NCBI GenBank assembly: GCA_026225945.1
Contig: JAMJFZ010001133.1
Location: 14,844,001-14,908,000, forward strand
DNA: 64,000 nt
Source: Cricetomys ansorgei
Taxonomy: Eukaryota > Chordata > Mammalia > Rodentia > Nesomyidae
Direction: 5' to 3'
This document shows, piece by piece, positions 46,015-58,148 of this stretch (the first letter of the stretch is position 1; every line of letters begins with the position of its first letter). Below the pieces are notes generated by a model, which saw only the letters and a list, made by a program, of their open reading frames with translations, was not told the DNA's origin and made no database searches. The position numbers and the translations under genes are program-made.

Positions 46015-46330
46015 TGGCTTGACAGATGGCTCAGTGGTAAAGTGCTTGCTATGCCAGCCCAAGGATCTGAATTCGGATTCCCAACATCCATGTAAAAGTC
46101 TATGTGGTGGCCCATGTCTGTAATCCCAGCACAGTGATTCCAGGCTTACTGGGCATTCATTTAGTCTAGGGGAAAACCCTATGTTTGGTGATAGACCCTG
46201 TCTCAAATGATAAGGTAGAGAGGAAGAGGAAGAGTCTTGACGTGTATCTCTAGGCTTAGCATCCACACACACAAGAATTAACACACAAAATAAAATAAAA
46301 TAAAAATTAACAATAAAAATAAATAAATAA
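46015..46330 (+). mobile_element. B3 SINE, nearly complete
   Basis: Head cttgacagatggctcagtgg followed by taaagtgcttgctatgcc; body tctgtaatcccagcaca and agaccctgtctcaaatgata with aggtagagaggaagagg; end in AAATAAAATAAAATAAAA. The order of parts is that of full-length B3. Confidence 0.85.
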
Positions 46331-46571
46331 TTTAAAGCCCTAAATTTCTTAATTCCTCAATAAAAGTAAATGGTATGAAACTTGGATTCGCTTGATCAAA
46401 ATCCACTGAAATCATCCATTCCATTAGGACAGAGCATGTTCCAGGAACCTTCTAACCCAACCCATTTGCCTGAGCTTTCCTCGGGAAGCACTTGGGTTTG
46501 TACTCCTTGGTTTAGGCCGCTGAGGCTATGGGATGTCTGGTTTGTCCTTGAAAAGCACATGTGATTGTACG

Positions 46572-46668
46572 CTGTGTGTGTGTGAGAGAAAGAGAAAGAG
46601 AAATAGAGAAATAGAGACAGAGACAGAGACAGACAGACAAAGACACACAGAGACAGACAGAGAGGGAA
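46572..46668. repeat. Purine-rich (GAGACA)n/(GAGAAA)n repeat
   Basis: Starts with TGTGTG, then GAGAAA, then GAGACA/GACAGA units; imperfect, read directly. Confidence 0.9.
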
Positions 46669-48054
46669 ACTAAGAATGTTTTCCTAGATGCTCAGAAGAT
46701 TGACTTTGCAGGAGTGGAGGCAGGGTGCATGGAAGCCCTGCGAGCATCAGGTTCACTACTCTCTGATACATTTTCTTCACACAGAGGCAGGTGTGAGGGA
46801 TAAAGAGCAGAGACTGAGTCACACTGGTGATCTCTGATCCCTATGTGCTTGGTCCTCCAGAATGATGAAAAAAATCACTTTCTGTTGTTCAAGCCCATGG
46901 TCTATAACTGTTATGGAAGTTTTACTGACTGGAACACTGTAGTGTAACCCAAACTAGCAAATTATCCTTCCAGATGGTCCTAGTTGATCACAGCTGTGAT
47001 CCTGGCCACAACTGCCATTTTGATCATCACAGTCAGAGCTTTGCTTGGGCAAACACCGTCATCCAGAACAAAAAGTTCATGTTACGCTGCTTTGTGGGTG
47101 GACATGGCATTAGAAGTGTCTCAGTTGAACAGTCTGGATTATTTTCATTTCAATATTCGCTGTAGAATACAATCAATGGTCTTAAAATAGCATTAATGAT
47201 GCCTTGGATATATCATCCAGAGATGGTTAAAATACACAGGGGGATGTACAGGTTATTTTCAAACTCTACTCTTTTTATCATAAGGGACTTGAATATCAGT
47301 AGGTTTTGTACCCTCAGGAGACTCTGGAGCCAAGTCCTTGTGATTACTGAGAGATGACTATACTTAGTTATATGCTTTCTATGTAAGATAAGGGGGATAA
47401 AAAACTTCTAAAGTTTTCATATATGGGTCTAAATGAATAAAATAATAAACCACAGGACTATTAAAAATCAGAGATTTTACCACATTTCAAAGTCTAATCT
47501 TTGAAGATATAAAATATTCCTTGTGATCACTACAAGTAAATGTAGGTTTCTTTGAAAATCTAAATTGTTTAGATAACTTATGTCTCTGTTGCTTTGAGAT
47601 GAGTAAGATAGAAGTTGTATCAGTATGGAAAGAATTATTGATTCTGAAAGAAATTTAACATTTGATGGCTGCTCAGCCACTCATTTCTCAGAAAACATTT
47701 AGACTCAGATCCACTATTGGTACACACAGAGGCAATTTCCCAGGATCCTTAATTAAAATATTCTATCAGAGAGTTTTTATCATATCAAGTTTGCACTTAA
47801 TTTTAATAAAATGTATTTTTGTGTCAGGAAGAGAAGCAAAAAGCTCACACATTTCACATATTCTCTTTAACATAGTTATTTTAAAATATCTCTATTTATA
47901 AGAATGGGTTAACATCCTCTCTAGGGGACAGGAAGCATCATTTATGAAACTGAAAACAGGATGCTCACCCCAAGGTGCAGAAAACTATCCACCTATCACC
48001 TCACTGCTGCTACAAGATTTATTTAGCTCTATCTGGTTTGCATTCTAAAAAAAT
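46669..48054. other. unique sequence, nothing recognised
   Basis: About 1.4 kb of AT-rich sequence with no named element. Confidence 0.35.
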
Positions 48055-48148
48055 TTAAAGGCAGAGTCTTGCTATGTAGCTGTGGTTGGCTTCATACTAC
48101 ATAGCCCAGGCCAGTCATGAACTCCTACCCTCCTGCCTAAGCCTTTAA
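48055..48148 (-). mobile_element. B1 SINE, truncated
   Basis: On the plus strand: aggcagagtcttgctatgta, then ttcatactacatagccc and ggccagtcatgaactcctac. This is inverted B1 without its far end. Confidence 0.75.
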
Positions 48149-49039
48149 CTTGACTAGATTTCTCATCTAGATCTTTGTCCATATATGTATCTGCCCTCTC
48201 TGTTCTTGTACCTTTACCTTTTCTGTTGTTTACAGAAAACTTCATTCAGTTTTGGATTTATTTTTAACAGACCTTTCCTCTGTCACATTTTCTATTTTAT
48301 TTTTCTTATTCTTTCTATTGAGGTTTCTCTCATAGGCTCTGGAGTTCACTAGGCTTTAGGAGGGATTCCAGTAGGTCAGGATGAATGAACATCTGCCAAA
48401 AGGCTTCACAGGGCATGCTAACTCTGCCTGGGAGCAGAGCTACCTTCTGGAATGAAGGCAGGTCCCTTCTCTTCGTTCTCTTCGTTGTCCTCTGAGCAGA
48501 TCAGCCATTACTTACAGTTTCTGGGCTACGATGTCTCAGCCAGTGTAATCCATCAGGACGAAAATACTTTGATCAATACAAAGATCACTGAAAGATATTG
48601 CTTTAAAGGGAAATTTTTTTTAAAAAACATGTAATTTTAAATAGACTTACAGATGTGTACCGAAGAAATCTCTAATTGGTAGCATACTGATTTCCCCCTC
48701 CTCCTCACACTCAGAAGAATGACAACTCAGCATAACTTATTTGCAACAATTCAAAGAAGTTTATATATTTATTTATAAAAGTGTGTTTGTGGGTAAAGTA
48801 AGTGTGTTATATTTTAGCCTACTAGAATTTTTAAAAGAGCCCATGCTGGTGTGTTTCTTCCCAGAGGCTTATCTGAGGTTTCCACCACATTTACTTACTC
48901 AGATTTGGGGAAAAAGAAATCAGTGTTTTGTTTAATACTGAGATGGGAAAAAAAAAAACCTTAAGAACAAAATCTTGCTTCTAAAAACACTGTGGGCGTT
49001 AGAGTTAATGTATGTAAGGGATTTATTGTATTGAGATGT
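48149..49039. other. unique sequence, nothing recognised
   Basis: About 890 AT-rich bases with no recognised element. Confidence 0.35.
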
Positions 49040-49215
49040 TATTTCAAGTGATTTGCATAAATTAACTCCAGTCTTCACAAGAATCCCATGAGGTAAATAC
49101 TATTATGCCCACTTTATATGTGAGAAAACAAAGGCAAAATCCAACTACAAATCTCCAAAGCTAATACCCAAACTCAGCAGCTTAGCTCCAAAGTCTTAAC
49201 TTTCAGATAGTTGTT
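49040..49215 (+). mobile_element. MIR SINE
   Basis: gatttgcataaattaactcc followed by cacaagaatcccatgaggta, atactattatgcccacttta and gtgagaaaacaaaggcaaaa follows the MIR core order. The end (cagcagcttagctccaaag) fits the MIR right part. Confidence 0.75.
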
Positions 49216-49254
49216 TCTAGATTTGGCCCAAACACTCATTCTGGCACAGGGCAT

Positions 49255-49560
49255 TTTCTGTTACCATTAAGACTGTTTATAAAGAAGAGGGCTTTATTTT
49301 TGGATCATGATTCTGGAAGTTGGGAAGTCAAATACTATGCAGTTGATCTGCTGAGGGCTGGTTCACAGCAGAAAAGAGCAGGACAACCAAGTGTGTGCAA
49401 AGGAGACAACACACAGCACAGGAAGCAGAGGTAATTCCTTTGTCACATCTTCTCAGCATCTTTCCCAGTGCACTGACACAGGCATCAATAACAGTCACCT
49501 CTTCAAAGCCCCACCTCCCACCACCACAAGGATGACAAATGGATTTCAATAAGAATTTCA
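49255..49560 (-). mobile_element. ERVL-type (MLT2-like) LTR remnant
   Basis: On the plus strand: aagagggctttatttttgg, atcatgattctggaagttgg, gtcacatcttctcagcatct and caaagccccacctcccac. This is the inverted order of an old mammalian ERVL LTR. Edges approximate. Confidence 0.45.
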
Positions 49561-50152
49561 GAGAGGAACCCCATCACTACCACCACACACACTAGAAAAG
49601 GGGAAAAGCCATTCTGAAGCCTGAAATATCTGACATCTGGAAGCCTTATAAAGTTTCAGGAAACATCACAGAATGGTGGAGATCAAATGAACCAAGATAT
49701 GTGTCCTCCATACAATTAAAGAGTTTCAAGTTAAGATAGCAAAACTTCATCTGTCTTATTCTGGTGATAGAGCTGAAGGGCTGGGGGAAAGATTTTGTCA
49801 CAGCTTGAGGATACAAATACTCTAAAGATGGATGGGACTGTAACTAGAAAGAAGCTTCAAAAGCATTTTACCTGGCTACAGATACGTTCCAAATCTTGCC
49901 ATCTCACAAAGGATAAAATATATATGGCCATCTGTGCCTGGAGGTCTGAGAAACCACAGTGTATCGGAGGCTACCTAAAACCCCAACGGTTTGGGATGGA
50001 CTGAATAAATGCTGGGTGTAGCATAGAGGAGCCATGTGGTAGTGTAATTATGAACTCTGTTAGTGCCAAGGAAGTGTGAGCCACAAGGAGAGAGAGAAGG
50101 GGGTGGGCAGGCAGGCTATAGAGTGTAATGTGAGTGCCTGTAACTTTGTTGG
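49561..50152. other. unique sequence, nothing recognised
   Basis: About 590 bases with no recognised element. Confidence 0.35.
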
Positions 50153-50252
50153 TGTTGAGACATGGTCTCACTGTGTAGCCTTGGCTGGCCTGGAACTCAC
50201 TAGGTAGACTAGGCTGGCTCAGATTCACAGAGCTCTGCCTACTTCTGCATCC
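50153..50252 (-). mobile_element. B1 SINE, truncated
   Basis: On the plus strand: gagacatggtctcactgtgt, agccttggctggcctggaac, and cagagctctgcctacttctg. Inverted B1 missing its 5' end. Confidence 0.85.
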
Positions 50253-50327
50253 TGTTGGCTCTGGTCTCTTACGTGAACACTGTTAATTATGTAGCTATGC
50301 CTAATTACTATGTGTCAAAATATATTT

Positions 50328-50530
50328 GGGGCGGGAGACGGCTTAATGGTTAAGAGCACTGTCAGCTTTTCCAGAGGACCGGTTTTTGAGTCATAGCACC
50401 CACATGAAGCTCACAGCTGCTGCTAGCTTCAGTTCCCAGGGGACCTGACGCCCTCTTCTGGCCTCCGCTAAGACTACATGCGCTGGTGCACATACATACA
50501 CATAAAACAAAAACAGGTAAGTCTTTAAAA
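50328..50530 (+). mobile_element. B2 SINE
   Basis: ggggcgggagacggcttaat followed by ggttaagagcactgtcagc, gacctgacgccctcttctgg and a AAAACAAAAACAGGTAAGTC tail. Head, body and tail are all present. Confidence 0.9.
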
Positions 50531-50599
50531 ATATGTTAGGGTCCAAAACCTATTAGTGAGCAATTATATTACCTCTTCCAGGTTAAACATCATGCTGTG

Positions 50600-50815
50600 A
50601 CACTCTTTATGCTATCATGTGTAGTCTGCCTTACATTAGAATCATCCGCAGGGATTCTGAAACCACACTCATGCTCTGGCCCTCTCAAGACAAATTAAAG
50701 CTTGACATAGAACCTGATGTCTGTGACCCACATTTTTCAAAGATCCCCATACATCTAATCTAGTAGCTGTCAAGGTTCCACATTGCTAACTAGTCATTTG
50801 AACTGTTTGTGATTT
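50600..50815 (+). mobile_element. MER5A-like hAT-Charlie remnant
   Basis: ttacattagaatcatccgca followed by gggattctgaaaccacactc, an acctgatgtctgtgaccc block and gtagctgtcaaggttccaca keeps the MER5A order. Diverged. Confidence 0.5.
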
Positions 50816-52164
50816 CTGATACTTACAGGGACTTCAAGGACATGGTTATTATTCTTCTATTCTGGAAGTGGCCATGTAGGATGGGGTTTTTAATCAACCT
50901 CCAGAGGTGCAACAGAAATCCTATTTTAGAACCTTGAGATTTGTGCTTTATGTATGCAGCCCACATCTAAATCAAACAAATCTTCAAAAATATCACTCAG
51001 CTTTTCATTCTCTCCCAGAATTTCTTGTTCATGGGTGCACCTGCACCACCAGAGCACAACCCTCTGGAGCCCAAGGATCACCCCACTGCTCATGACTGTT
51101 TGAATGACTCCACATCATCAGCCATAGTGGCATTTCATGCAGAAAGGGCATTCACCAACATTTCTTAGTTTGTCCTCTCATTCCTTCACTTGAATTTCTT
51201 TTCTATCCAGCTTCAGCCTTTGGGGATTTTGCTCTCCAGAAATCAGCTTTCCATCTACAAAGCTTCCAGGTCAAATGGAAGGTCAAAAGTGTTACTGTGC
51301 GCTTTTGTTTTCAGTGTCATGCGCTGTATGTCCTCCACAGCGGCCACAGCCCAGATGCACTTCCCTGTTCCTAATCTTTGCCTTGTTCTAATCCATGTCT
51401 CCCTAAAACTTGTGAAGAGAAAATTGAAGGACTTTTCAGTAAACAGCCTTGGAAAAGCCTACAATGGCACTTCAAGGCTTCTATCTGTCAGGTTCTGTTT
51501 GCTCAAGTATTAATCTACCCGTCTGCTGCCATAACATTATAAAGCTGCACGAGTCAAATACTTCCCCTTAAATCAAGTTGCCTTGATTTGTTTCAATGTT
51601 GGATAAGCTGTCAGCTTACCTACTTGTCCAGTGTGGCTCGAGTAGTCCTCTAGAGCATTTCTGGTGACAATAAGAATGTAGTATACCCCTCCCCACAGCA
51701 ATGGAGAGGTTTTCTACAGCTCATCAGTCTCTGCTTTGCCATCCAGGGTCCTTTGGTTATTGGGAGGCATCCAGATGGCCCTAGTAAGCCACATCTAGTT
51801 TGATTTAATCATTTCTAACTTCTCTACATTGGAAGGTGGTTTTTAGAGCAGAAATATATGCCAAATTATCTTCAATAGAGGAAAAATAACCCATTAACCC
51901 CCACACATGGCTCCCCAACTCCAGTCCCAACATTTGTGTATCAACACGTGGCCTTGATTCTTTAGCCACAATACTGTCCTTTACTGATTTAGCATTTTGT
52001 TTTAAATTTATTTTCACTGTAAGTTCTTAAGGTGTTTCTTAATTTCTCCCCATAATACCTTGTTTGGGACATATTTCTATTATCCCAGTGATGCTTTGTT
52101 TTATAGCATCCTGGGGCCCCATGCCATCCTTACTGATGTGGGGAAGCATTTTCAGAACTGAACT
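50816..52164. other. unique sequence, nothing recognised
   Basis: About 1.35 kb. The longest frame, about 107 codons at 51,190-51,513 on +, has no recognised domain or splice context. Confidence 0.35.
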
Positions 52165-52450
52165 GCTGACAGGTGTCTTAATCTGTTCCTTCTCACTGTC
52201 ACAGAATACCTGATACTGAATAATGCATCAAATGTTTCATTGGCTCACAGTTTTGGAGGTTGACAGTTCAAGTCAAATTGGATCAGGTGGCCCATCCACT
52301 TTTCTGTCTTATGATGCCTCAAGGTGAGAGACAAGCATGGTGGGTATGTATATGAGGTGATCTCATGATCAAGAATCCAAGGAGGCCAGAGAGGTCATTC
52401 TTCCTGCTGTTATCACAACTGGCCTTACAGGGACTAACTTATTCTATGAA
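52165..52450 (-). mobile_element. Old MaLR (MST/THE1-like) LTR remnant
   Basis: On the plus strand: tgtcttaatctgttccttct, cacagaatacctgatactga, ttggctcacagttttggagg and ctcatgatcaagaatccaag. This is the inverted 3'-to-5' order of an old MaLR LTR. Confidence 0.5.
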
Positions 52451-52552
52451 ACTGGCTCTAAATTTATTTTTCTTAAACCTCTCCAGAACCAACCATATCT
52501 GCAACATAGCGATAAATACTTCACATTTAGAGAAAGCAGTATCAATGGTCTT

Positions 52553-53119
52553 TGTGACAGTTGGCTTGATGTCAGCTTGGCACAAATTATAATCACCTGA
52601 CCTGGAAGCTGCACCTGAGGATCTCTCTATTGCCTTGATTGATGTAGAGAGACAGACCCCAAAAAGGGGGAAGGACCCTCTGGTGGTAACATAGATGAAA
52701 AAGGGCATAGCAGAAGGAAAATTGTTTGGCTTTCACTTTCTTGGTCTCCCTTCTTGTCACTGTGTAGATCCACTTTGTTGTTGTTACTGCTGCTGCTGGA
52801 GATGGTGGTTCTTTCTCTGATGTTAAAAATCAGCATTTCTAGGCTTCCTGCATTGATTGAGAACCAGTGGCTGTCTGAGAACCTTCTAGGTCTTCTGTGC
52901 CAAACTGGATTGCTATGGTACTCAGCTTTTTGAGCCAAGCAGCTATAGTATTGTCAGCCTCTCAAGTGTGCTACAGAAATTGTTACTATTTGAACATAAG
53001 CTGACTTATTTAAATTTATATGTGTGTGTACATATGCACATGTATATATATAAATATATATATATATAAAATATTATATTTATTTCTACCTGTTCCTCTA
53101 GAGAACCTTGATTAACACA
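52553..53119 (+). mobile_element. ERVL-type LTR with internal expansions
   Basis: Starts TGTGACAGTTGGCTTG, has ataatcacctgacctggaag, a gcctccattgatt-like block at about 52,632, and ends with cctctagagaaccttgatta ACACA. A GTTGTTGTTACTGCTGCTGC patch lies near 52,777 and an AT-rich TATATA stretch at 53,042-53,080. Same broad family as 5,599-5,972, 57,609-58,148 and 59,391-60,002. Confidence 0.65.
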
Positions 53120-53265
53120 TGCTTGGTAGGTCTAGACCTGGTGGCACAAAACTTCACAGAGTCATTGAGATGCTAAGCTTCTCTGTGATTTTGCTGCGTA
53201 TATAATTCATGTTTCTAAAATATATCCTCCTTCTATCTTGCTCCATCATTTAAAAAGTAATGGAG

Positions 53266-53478
53266 GGCTTCAGGCTCCAGAGATGGCTCATTGGTGAAGA
53301 GCATTGGCTTCTCTTGCAGAGGATACAGATTCAACTCCCAGAACCAACATGGTGGCTCACAGCTATCTGTAACTCCAGTTCCAGGGCATCTGACATAGTC
53401 TTCTGCCCTCCTCAAATGCTAGGCATGCATGTGAAGTGTAACATACATCCATGCAAAGCATCCATTCATATAAAAAGT
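53266..53478 (+). mobile_element. B2 SINE
   Basis: ggctccagagatggctcatt followed by ggtgaagagcattggcttct, ttcaactcccagaaccaaca, tggtggctcacagctatctg and the B2 3' part to 53,478. Confidence 0.9.
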
Positions 53479-53575
53479 GACAGGGAAATTATATAAGGCA
53501 TTATCATTGAGAAATGCAGATAAAATTTTAGTCAGAGCTCATGATGGTATTGTGAAGATCTTGCCTGGTTTGTGA

Positions 53576-53620
53576 TTATTATTATTATTATTATTACTAT
53601 TATTATTATTATTATTATTA
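53576..53620. repeat. (ATT)n microsatellite
   Basis: Fifteen ATT units with one change, read directly. Confidence 0.97.
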
Positions 53621-54779
53621 ACTGTTTAAAATATTCTTAACATTTTTAACCCAAATAAGAAGTCTCAGTGTGAGTGGTAGGCAGACATATCCTCTCTCCT
53701 TCAAAGATGCCTATGTCCTGAGCCATAGAATGCATGAATATTTTATATTGGAATTTATAAATATTTAGCATGTATCATAGTTGTTTACATGGCAAAGAGA
53801 AATGGTGACTCTGCAGCTGACCTTAACCTGAAAGAAGAAACGACAACCCTGGGTTGTCTAGGGAGCCCCCCAACAAAACCACAGGCTCCTGAAAACTGAG
53901 ACAGGAAGAAGGAAGCACAGAGTCAGAGAAAAACACAAAGCATGGGAAAACATCAGTTACATGCAGTATTGCTTGTTTTGAAGGTGGGCAATATGGACAA
54001 AGAGAACAGGAGTTGAATCAGATAGCATCTAGAAGCTGAAAAAAATCAAAGAAATAGATCCCTGCTCCCAATATCCCGAGCCTCCAGGAAGGATTCTATT
54101 AGTTCTGGTGACTACTCAATTTTAGCCCAGTTAGATACGTCGAAAGCCTCTGGACTCCCTGAGTCATGAGATAATAATTAGCTGGCATAGCAAAAAGATA
54201 ACAATACAGTGGTAAGTGCCCTGCCACCCACAAACATTCTACCATCAGGAAAGAAAGGGGTTAGTATAATATTTACTTTCATCTTGGGGGTTCCTCAGGT
54301 CTCTCTTGAGTTGAGGCAACACCCCTAAACTTTCAGTAAGATATGGAATGTCATATACTAGGCAAAACCAGAAACAAAACAAAAAAAACTCTTCAAGGAA
54401 GTTAAGAGAATCCCAAGATATTTGTTGAGATTGGATGTAGGAAGGAGCAAAAATCAGTAATTTCTGTGTCATGGTTGATGTTGTACATGTGTATAGTACA
54501 CATCCTGAAGGATCCTTCTGACATTAAAGTGACAGGAGTTTCTGACATCCTAGGAGCCATTGACTGTGGGATTCTAGTAGACAGAATACCAAAAACCTTT
54601 CACCAGGACACAGGAGGGAAATATATAAAGTCTTTCCTTTGGCTTCAGCAAAGGAAATTGTTACTATTGTGTGTATTTCTGTGCTCCATTCTTCACCTTC
54701 AGCTTCGGCTTCACATGCAGCAAATCTTTCCTAGTGAGTTCTGAAGTCACAGCACCAGGAAGGAGCATTATTTAAAACC
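53621..54779. other. unique sequence, nothing recognised
   Basis: About 1.2 kb with no recognised repeat or gene. Confidence 0.35.
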
Positions 54780-55240
54780 TGTATGTTTATGTAAAGCCTG
54801 CTTGTGGCACCTTCATATCCACCTTGGATGATTGACAGCTCCTATTATCAGGAGCAGACCAAGCTGGTATTTTTGAAAACTAATGAACTTCATTCCTTTG
54901 ACATAAAGCCGGGAGGAGACGATCCTGGGAGATCAAACTCTCTAGAAGCTGGACAGGGCTGTGAGTGGTTTCTCTCTTAGAGGCTGCAGCATGGCTCTAA
55001 TAATTGGGAGAGCAGCTGCTGAGGTGTTTAATGGTCACACAGGCTGGGCATGCCTGGAGCAGCCTACACCTCCCTCTACCCTCTAATGAACAGTGCTTCG
55101 GGCAGGCAAGGTGATTCATTGGGATCCTGCCTCATTAGAATGTCAACCAAGGCTCAGCTGCTGCAAATTCCCTGTGGAAACTGGCAGACTGAAATTATAA
55201 ATAAATATAATAGCAAAAGATTAATGTAAATAAATCAGCG
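54780..55240. promoter_or_regulatory. Repeat-free block with enhancer-like motif set
   Basis: About 460 bases of balanced composition with no transposon. TGATTGACAG at 54,829-54,838 is a perfect PBX/PREP (TALE homeodomain) decamer. CAGCTG E-boxes lie at 55,013-55,018 and 55,155-55,160, and a TAATAATTG homeodomain-type site near 54,999. Regulatory role is inference from motif content only. Confidence 0.35.
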
Positions 55241-55289
55241 TTTCCTTCCTTGTGTGCATTGGCTTTGTGCTCTTCAGTATTTCTGTCAT

Positions 55290-55530
55290 TTTGTACCATA
55301 TTCAAGTACACAAATGCCTCTCAACTTATGATGAGCTTACATCCCAGTAAGCCCATCAGAAGTTGAGAATATTACAAAGCAAAAAATGGATGTGATTTTC
55401 CTAGCCTGCTGAGCATCACAGCTTAGCCTAGCTTACCTTAAATGTGTTCTGAGCCTACAGTTGAACAAAATTACCTCACACAAGCCCATTTGATCAAACA
55501 ATGTCAAATATCTTCTGCAATTTATGAAGA
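55290..55530 (+). mobile_element. Tigger-type (TcMar) DNA transposon remnant
   Basis: ctctcaacttatgatgagct followed by tacatcccagtaagcccatc and agaagttgagaatatta, then agcatcacagcttagcctag and gcctacagttgaacaaaatt. This is the order of an old mammalian Tigger-derived MITE. CpGs expected in the family have become TG or CA. Confidence 0.65.
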
Positions 55531-55539
55531 TTGTGCTAA

Positions 55540-55580
55540 AAGCAAAGATTTAGTTTTCCTGAGCCCCAGGTTTAATCCCA
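55540..55580 (+). mobile_element. ID/B4-like SINE tail fragment
   Basis: gagccccaggtttaatccca followed by ACACACAG resembles the B-box end of an ID or B4 element. Only about 40 bases. Confidence 0.35.
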
Positions 55581-55651
55581 ACACACAGAAAGAAGGCAGG
55601 GGGAGAAAAAGGGAGATAGGAAAAAGGAAAGGAAGGAAAGGAAGGCAGTTA
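55581..55651. repeat. Purine-rich (GGAAA)n-like stretch
   Basis: A/G-only sequence of GGGAGA and GGAAAGGAAGG type. Confidence 0.9.
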
Positions 55652-57291
55652 GCTTTAGTAGATGGTACATAGATTTAATGGGCAGCCAGCAGAAGTACAT
55701 GCAATAAAGCTGACCAAACCCTGCACTATGGCAATTCAGAATTGCTGTGTAGGATCTTAATGGTTAAGCCTAGGTTATCATCTTATACTGGTGATAAAAT
55801 GGAGTTGTTTCCATTTTTCACTGAGAAATGAGTTGAATCTTTCGTCTGCTGTAAAGGGAAATGTGAGGAATCTATACCTTCAAAATATGTCCTCAGTGGG
55901 TGATTGCTCTTGATTTGGAGGAATCACCCCCGATGTGGTATTTACACTAAGTCCTGGCTCTTAGGTGATAAACATAAAAACAGAAACAGCATGGACCAAT
56001 AATCATAAGAAACTGAAGAACCCACCGAGACTCTGCAACCTGAGGAGCATATATTTGTATAGCCAAGAATAGCACGGATGTGACTTCTAGAAAGGAACAT
56101 TTCCTAGAAGCTTTTGATGGGACATGAAGCCAACTCTGGTGATAAACATTGACAAAAGTCTAAGAAAGAAGTAAGAGATTGTACATTGTTTCATGTTCTA
56201 GGATCACGTGGAAGAATGGCAACCAGGGCCTTCTCCACATGAGCATCTGCATCCCGTGTAAATTGTATCTGAGTACCTAGAAGGGAGATAGGAACTCTGG
56301 GATGACTGAGCATATCGATCCGTTATAGAACCCTAAAATAAAAGACAATGTAGCTTAAAAAAAAAAGAGAGAGAACATTTTTGTCTGCCTGAATTTATGA
56401 ACAGAATATCAATATTGTCACTGCATTAATTTTATAATTAATAATTAAACTTAAAATTTTAAGCAGGAAATCATTAGATTGACATTAGTCATTAAGCCAT
56501 GAGGTTAGAAAGATAAATGCCAAATAGAAAAAGTGAATAATGAAATGGAAGTCACAACTTCCACCCATTGTCTAGAGAAGGGCAGGATCACAATACCTGT
56601 AGTATAATTGCTAGTGGGTCTCTAGGGGAGGCTAGCGGAAAGAGCAAGGCAGTTTTCACTCTGTGGTAGGACCACCTCTGCCAAGAAGACTGAAGCAGAG
56701 GCAGTGTTAAAATGCGGATGATGCAGGCAGAGCACTTCATCAAACCAGGGCTGCAAATTAACCTTTACAAAATGGGTGGCTTTTTCAGTGCTGACTAAAA
56801 AATCCCAATGAAACAGGAAAGTGCTGGGACCATGGTCTACACCCACGTAAGATGGTGACCTTTGAATTCTAATTGCTTACAGCGCTCTTAGTCTGATGCT
56901 TGGCATTTTTTAACTGAGCACATAGAAAAAACACTGTTGAGGTTAATGAGATTTCCCCCCAACAAAGCTGGATTCCCTCTAGTAGTTAAATTACAAAAGC
57001 AAAGCAGACTGTTAGGCTGTCTGCCTTTCTCCCCAGTGTGGGTTTCTCACTGGAATGGTGCGGACTGTGGAAATGGCTTCCTACAAGCACATTTATTGCC
57101 TGTTGCTTCATTTGAGACCACAGTTGTGGAATAGGGGAGTTTTACAGTTTCCCATCATTTGATGCTTGGTAAGCTGAAAGGAGCAGTCAGATATCCTGGG
57201 GTCTAGTACTGAACAGCCTATTTAGCACACATATGCTGTCAGCTTGTCTGTGTCTCAGTTTCTGCTTCTTTAGAACAAAGTGATAATACAT
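55652..57291. other. unique sequence, nothing recognised
   Basis: About 1.6 kb without a recognised element. Short frames on both strands near 56,622-57,134 carry no known domain. Confidence 0.35.
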
Positions 57292-57608
57292 ATTAAGGAC
57301 TGAATATGGAATGCTCCTCCATGCCCCCACCCCTGCGTGTGTTTCCAATACTTGGTTCCATACGTTGTTATTTTGCTTTGTGGAAAGTTTAGGAGGTTGA
57401 TCCTATTTAGAGGAAGCAGGTCACTGGATAGGGTGGGCCTTAGGAGCATATTAATCCCTGGCTACTTCCTGCCTTATATCTTTGACTGAAAAGCCAGGAA
57501 TTAACCAGATCCCCTCTATCATACACTACTGCCTCCATGATAGTCTACCCAAGCCCATGGGACAAAATGAGCCCCCAGAAACTGAGTCCAAATGAATAAT
57601 TCCATCCT
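57292..57608 (+). mobile_element. MaLR-type LTR remnant
   Basis: ggactgaatatggaatgctc, acttggttccatacgttg, ggaggttgatcctatttaga, a ggatagggtgggccttag block and cccagaaactgagtccaaat follow a MaLR order. Its right end is where the next ERVL-type LTR begins. Confidence 0.5.
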
Positions 57609-58050
57609 GTGATGGTTAATCTTGCCTGTCCGTTTGACTACATCTATAATCAACCCAAATCAAAGCTTCTAGGCACTCCTGTGAGGGATTTTCTTAATTG
57701 GACTATTCGAGGTGGGAAGATACATACTACATTTGGAACACACTTTCTGGTGGCAGCCCAGATAAAAGGACATGGGAGAAGGAAGCTTTTTCTTTTTGAC
57801 TGCTTGTCCTCACTCTCCCTGGCAAGTTCATCTATCCTCTTGCTATGGAATTCCTTCACTGGTGTTAAAACCGGCTTCTTCAGGATTCTAACATAGATGG
57901 AAGAACAGCCACTCTCCAGGGATCCTCAGAGCTCCAGTGCCAGATTGAGATGCTGAGATTTTCAGCCTCATGAACTGGACAACTGCAGGATTCATGGCCC
58001 TTAAGTCATGAGGAAGCCATTGTTGTACGACCTGAAGCACAGTCTACAAG

Positions 58051-58105
<55 letters not shown>

Positions 58106-58148
58106 CCTCTCTTGGCTCTGTTCCTGTGGGAGAACCCTGTTGAATACT
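57609..58148 (+). mobile_element. ERVL-type LTR with GT microsatellite
   Basis: Starts TGTGATGGTTAATCTTG, then gtgagggattttcttaattg, a ttcgaggtgggaagatacat block, ctggtggcagcccagataaa, aggacatgggagaaggaagc and gttcctgtgggagaaccctg. The GT run at 58,053-58,102 lies where relatives carry an AT-rich stretch. Right edge approximate. Confidence 0.7.
58053..58102. repeat. (GT)n microsatellite
   Basis: About 25 uninterrupted GT units, read directly. Confidence 0.97.
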
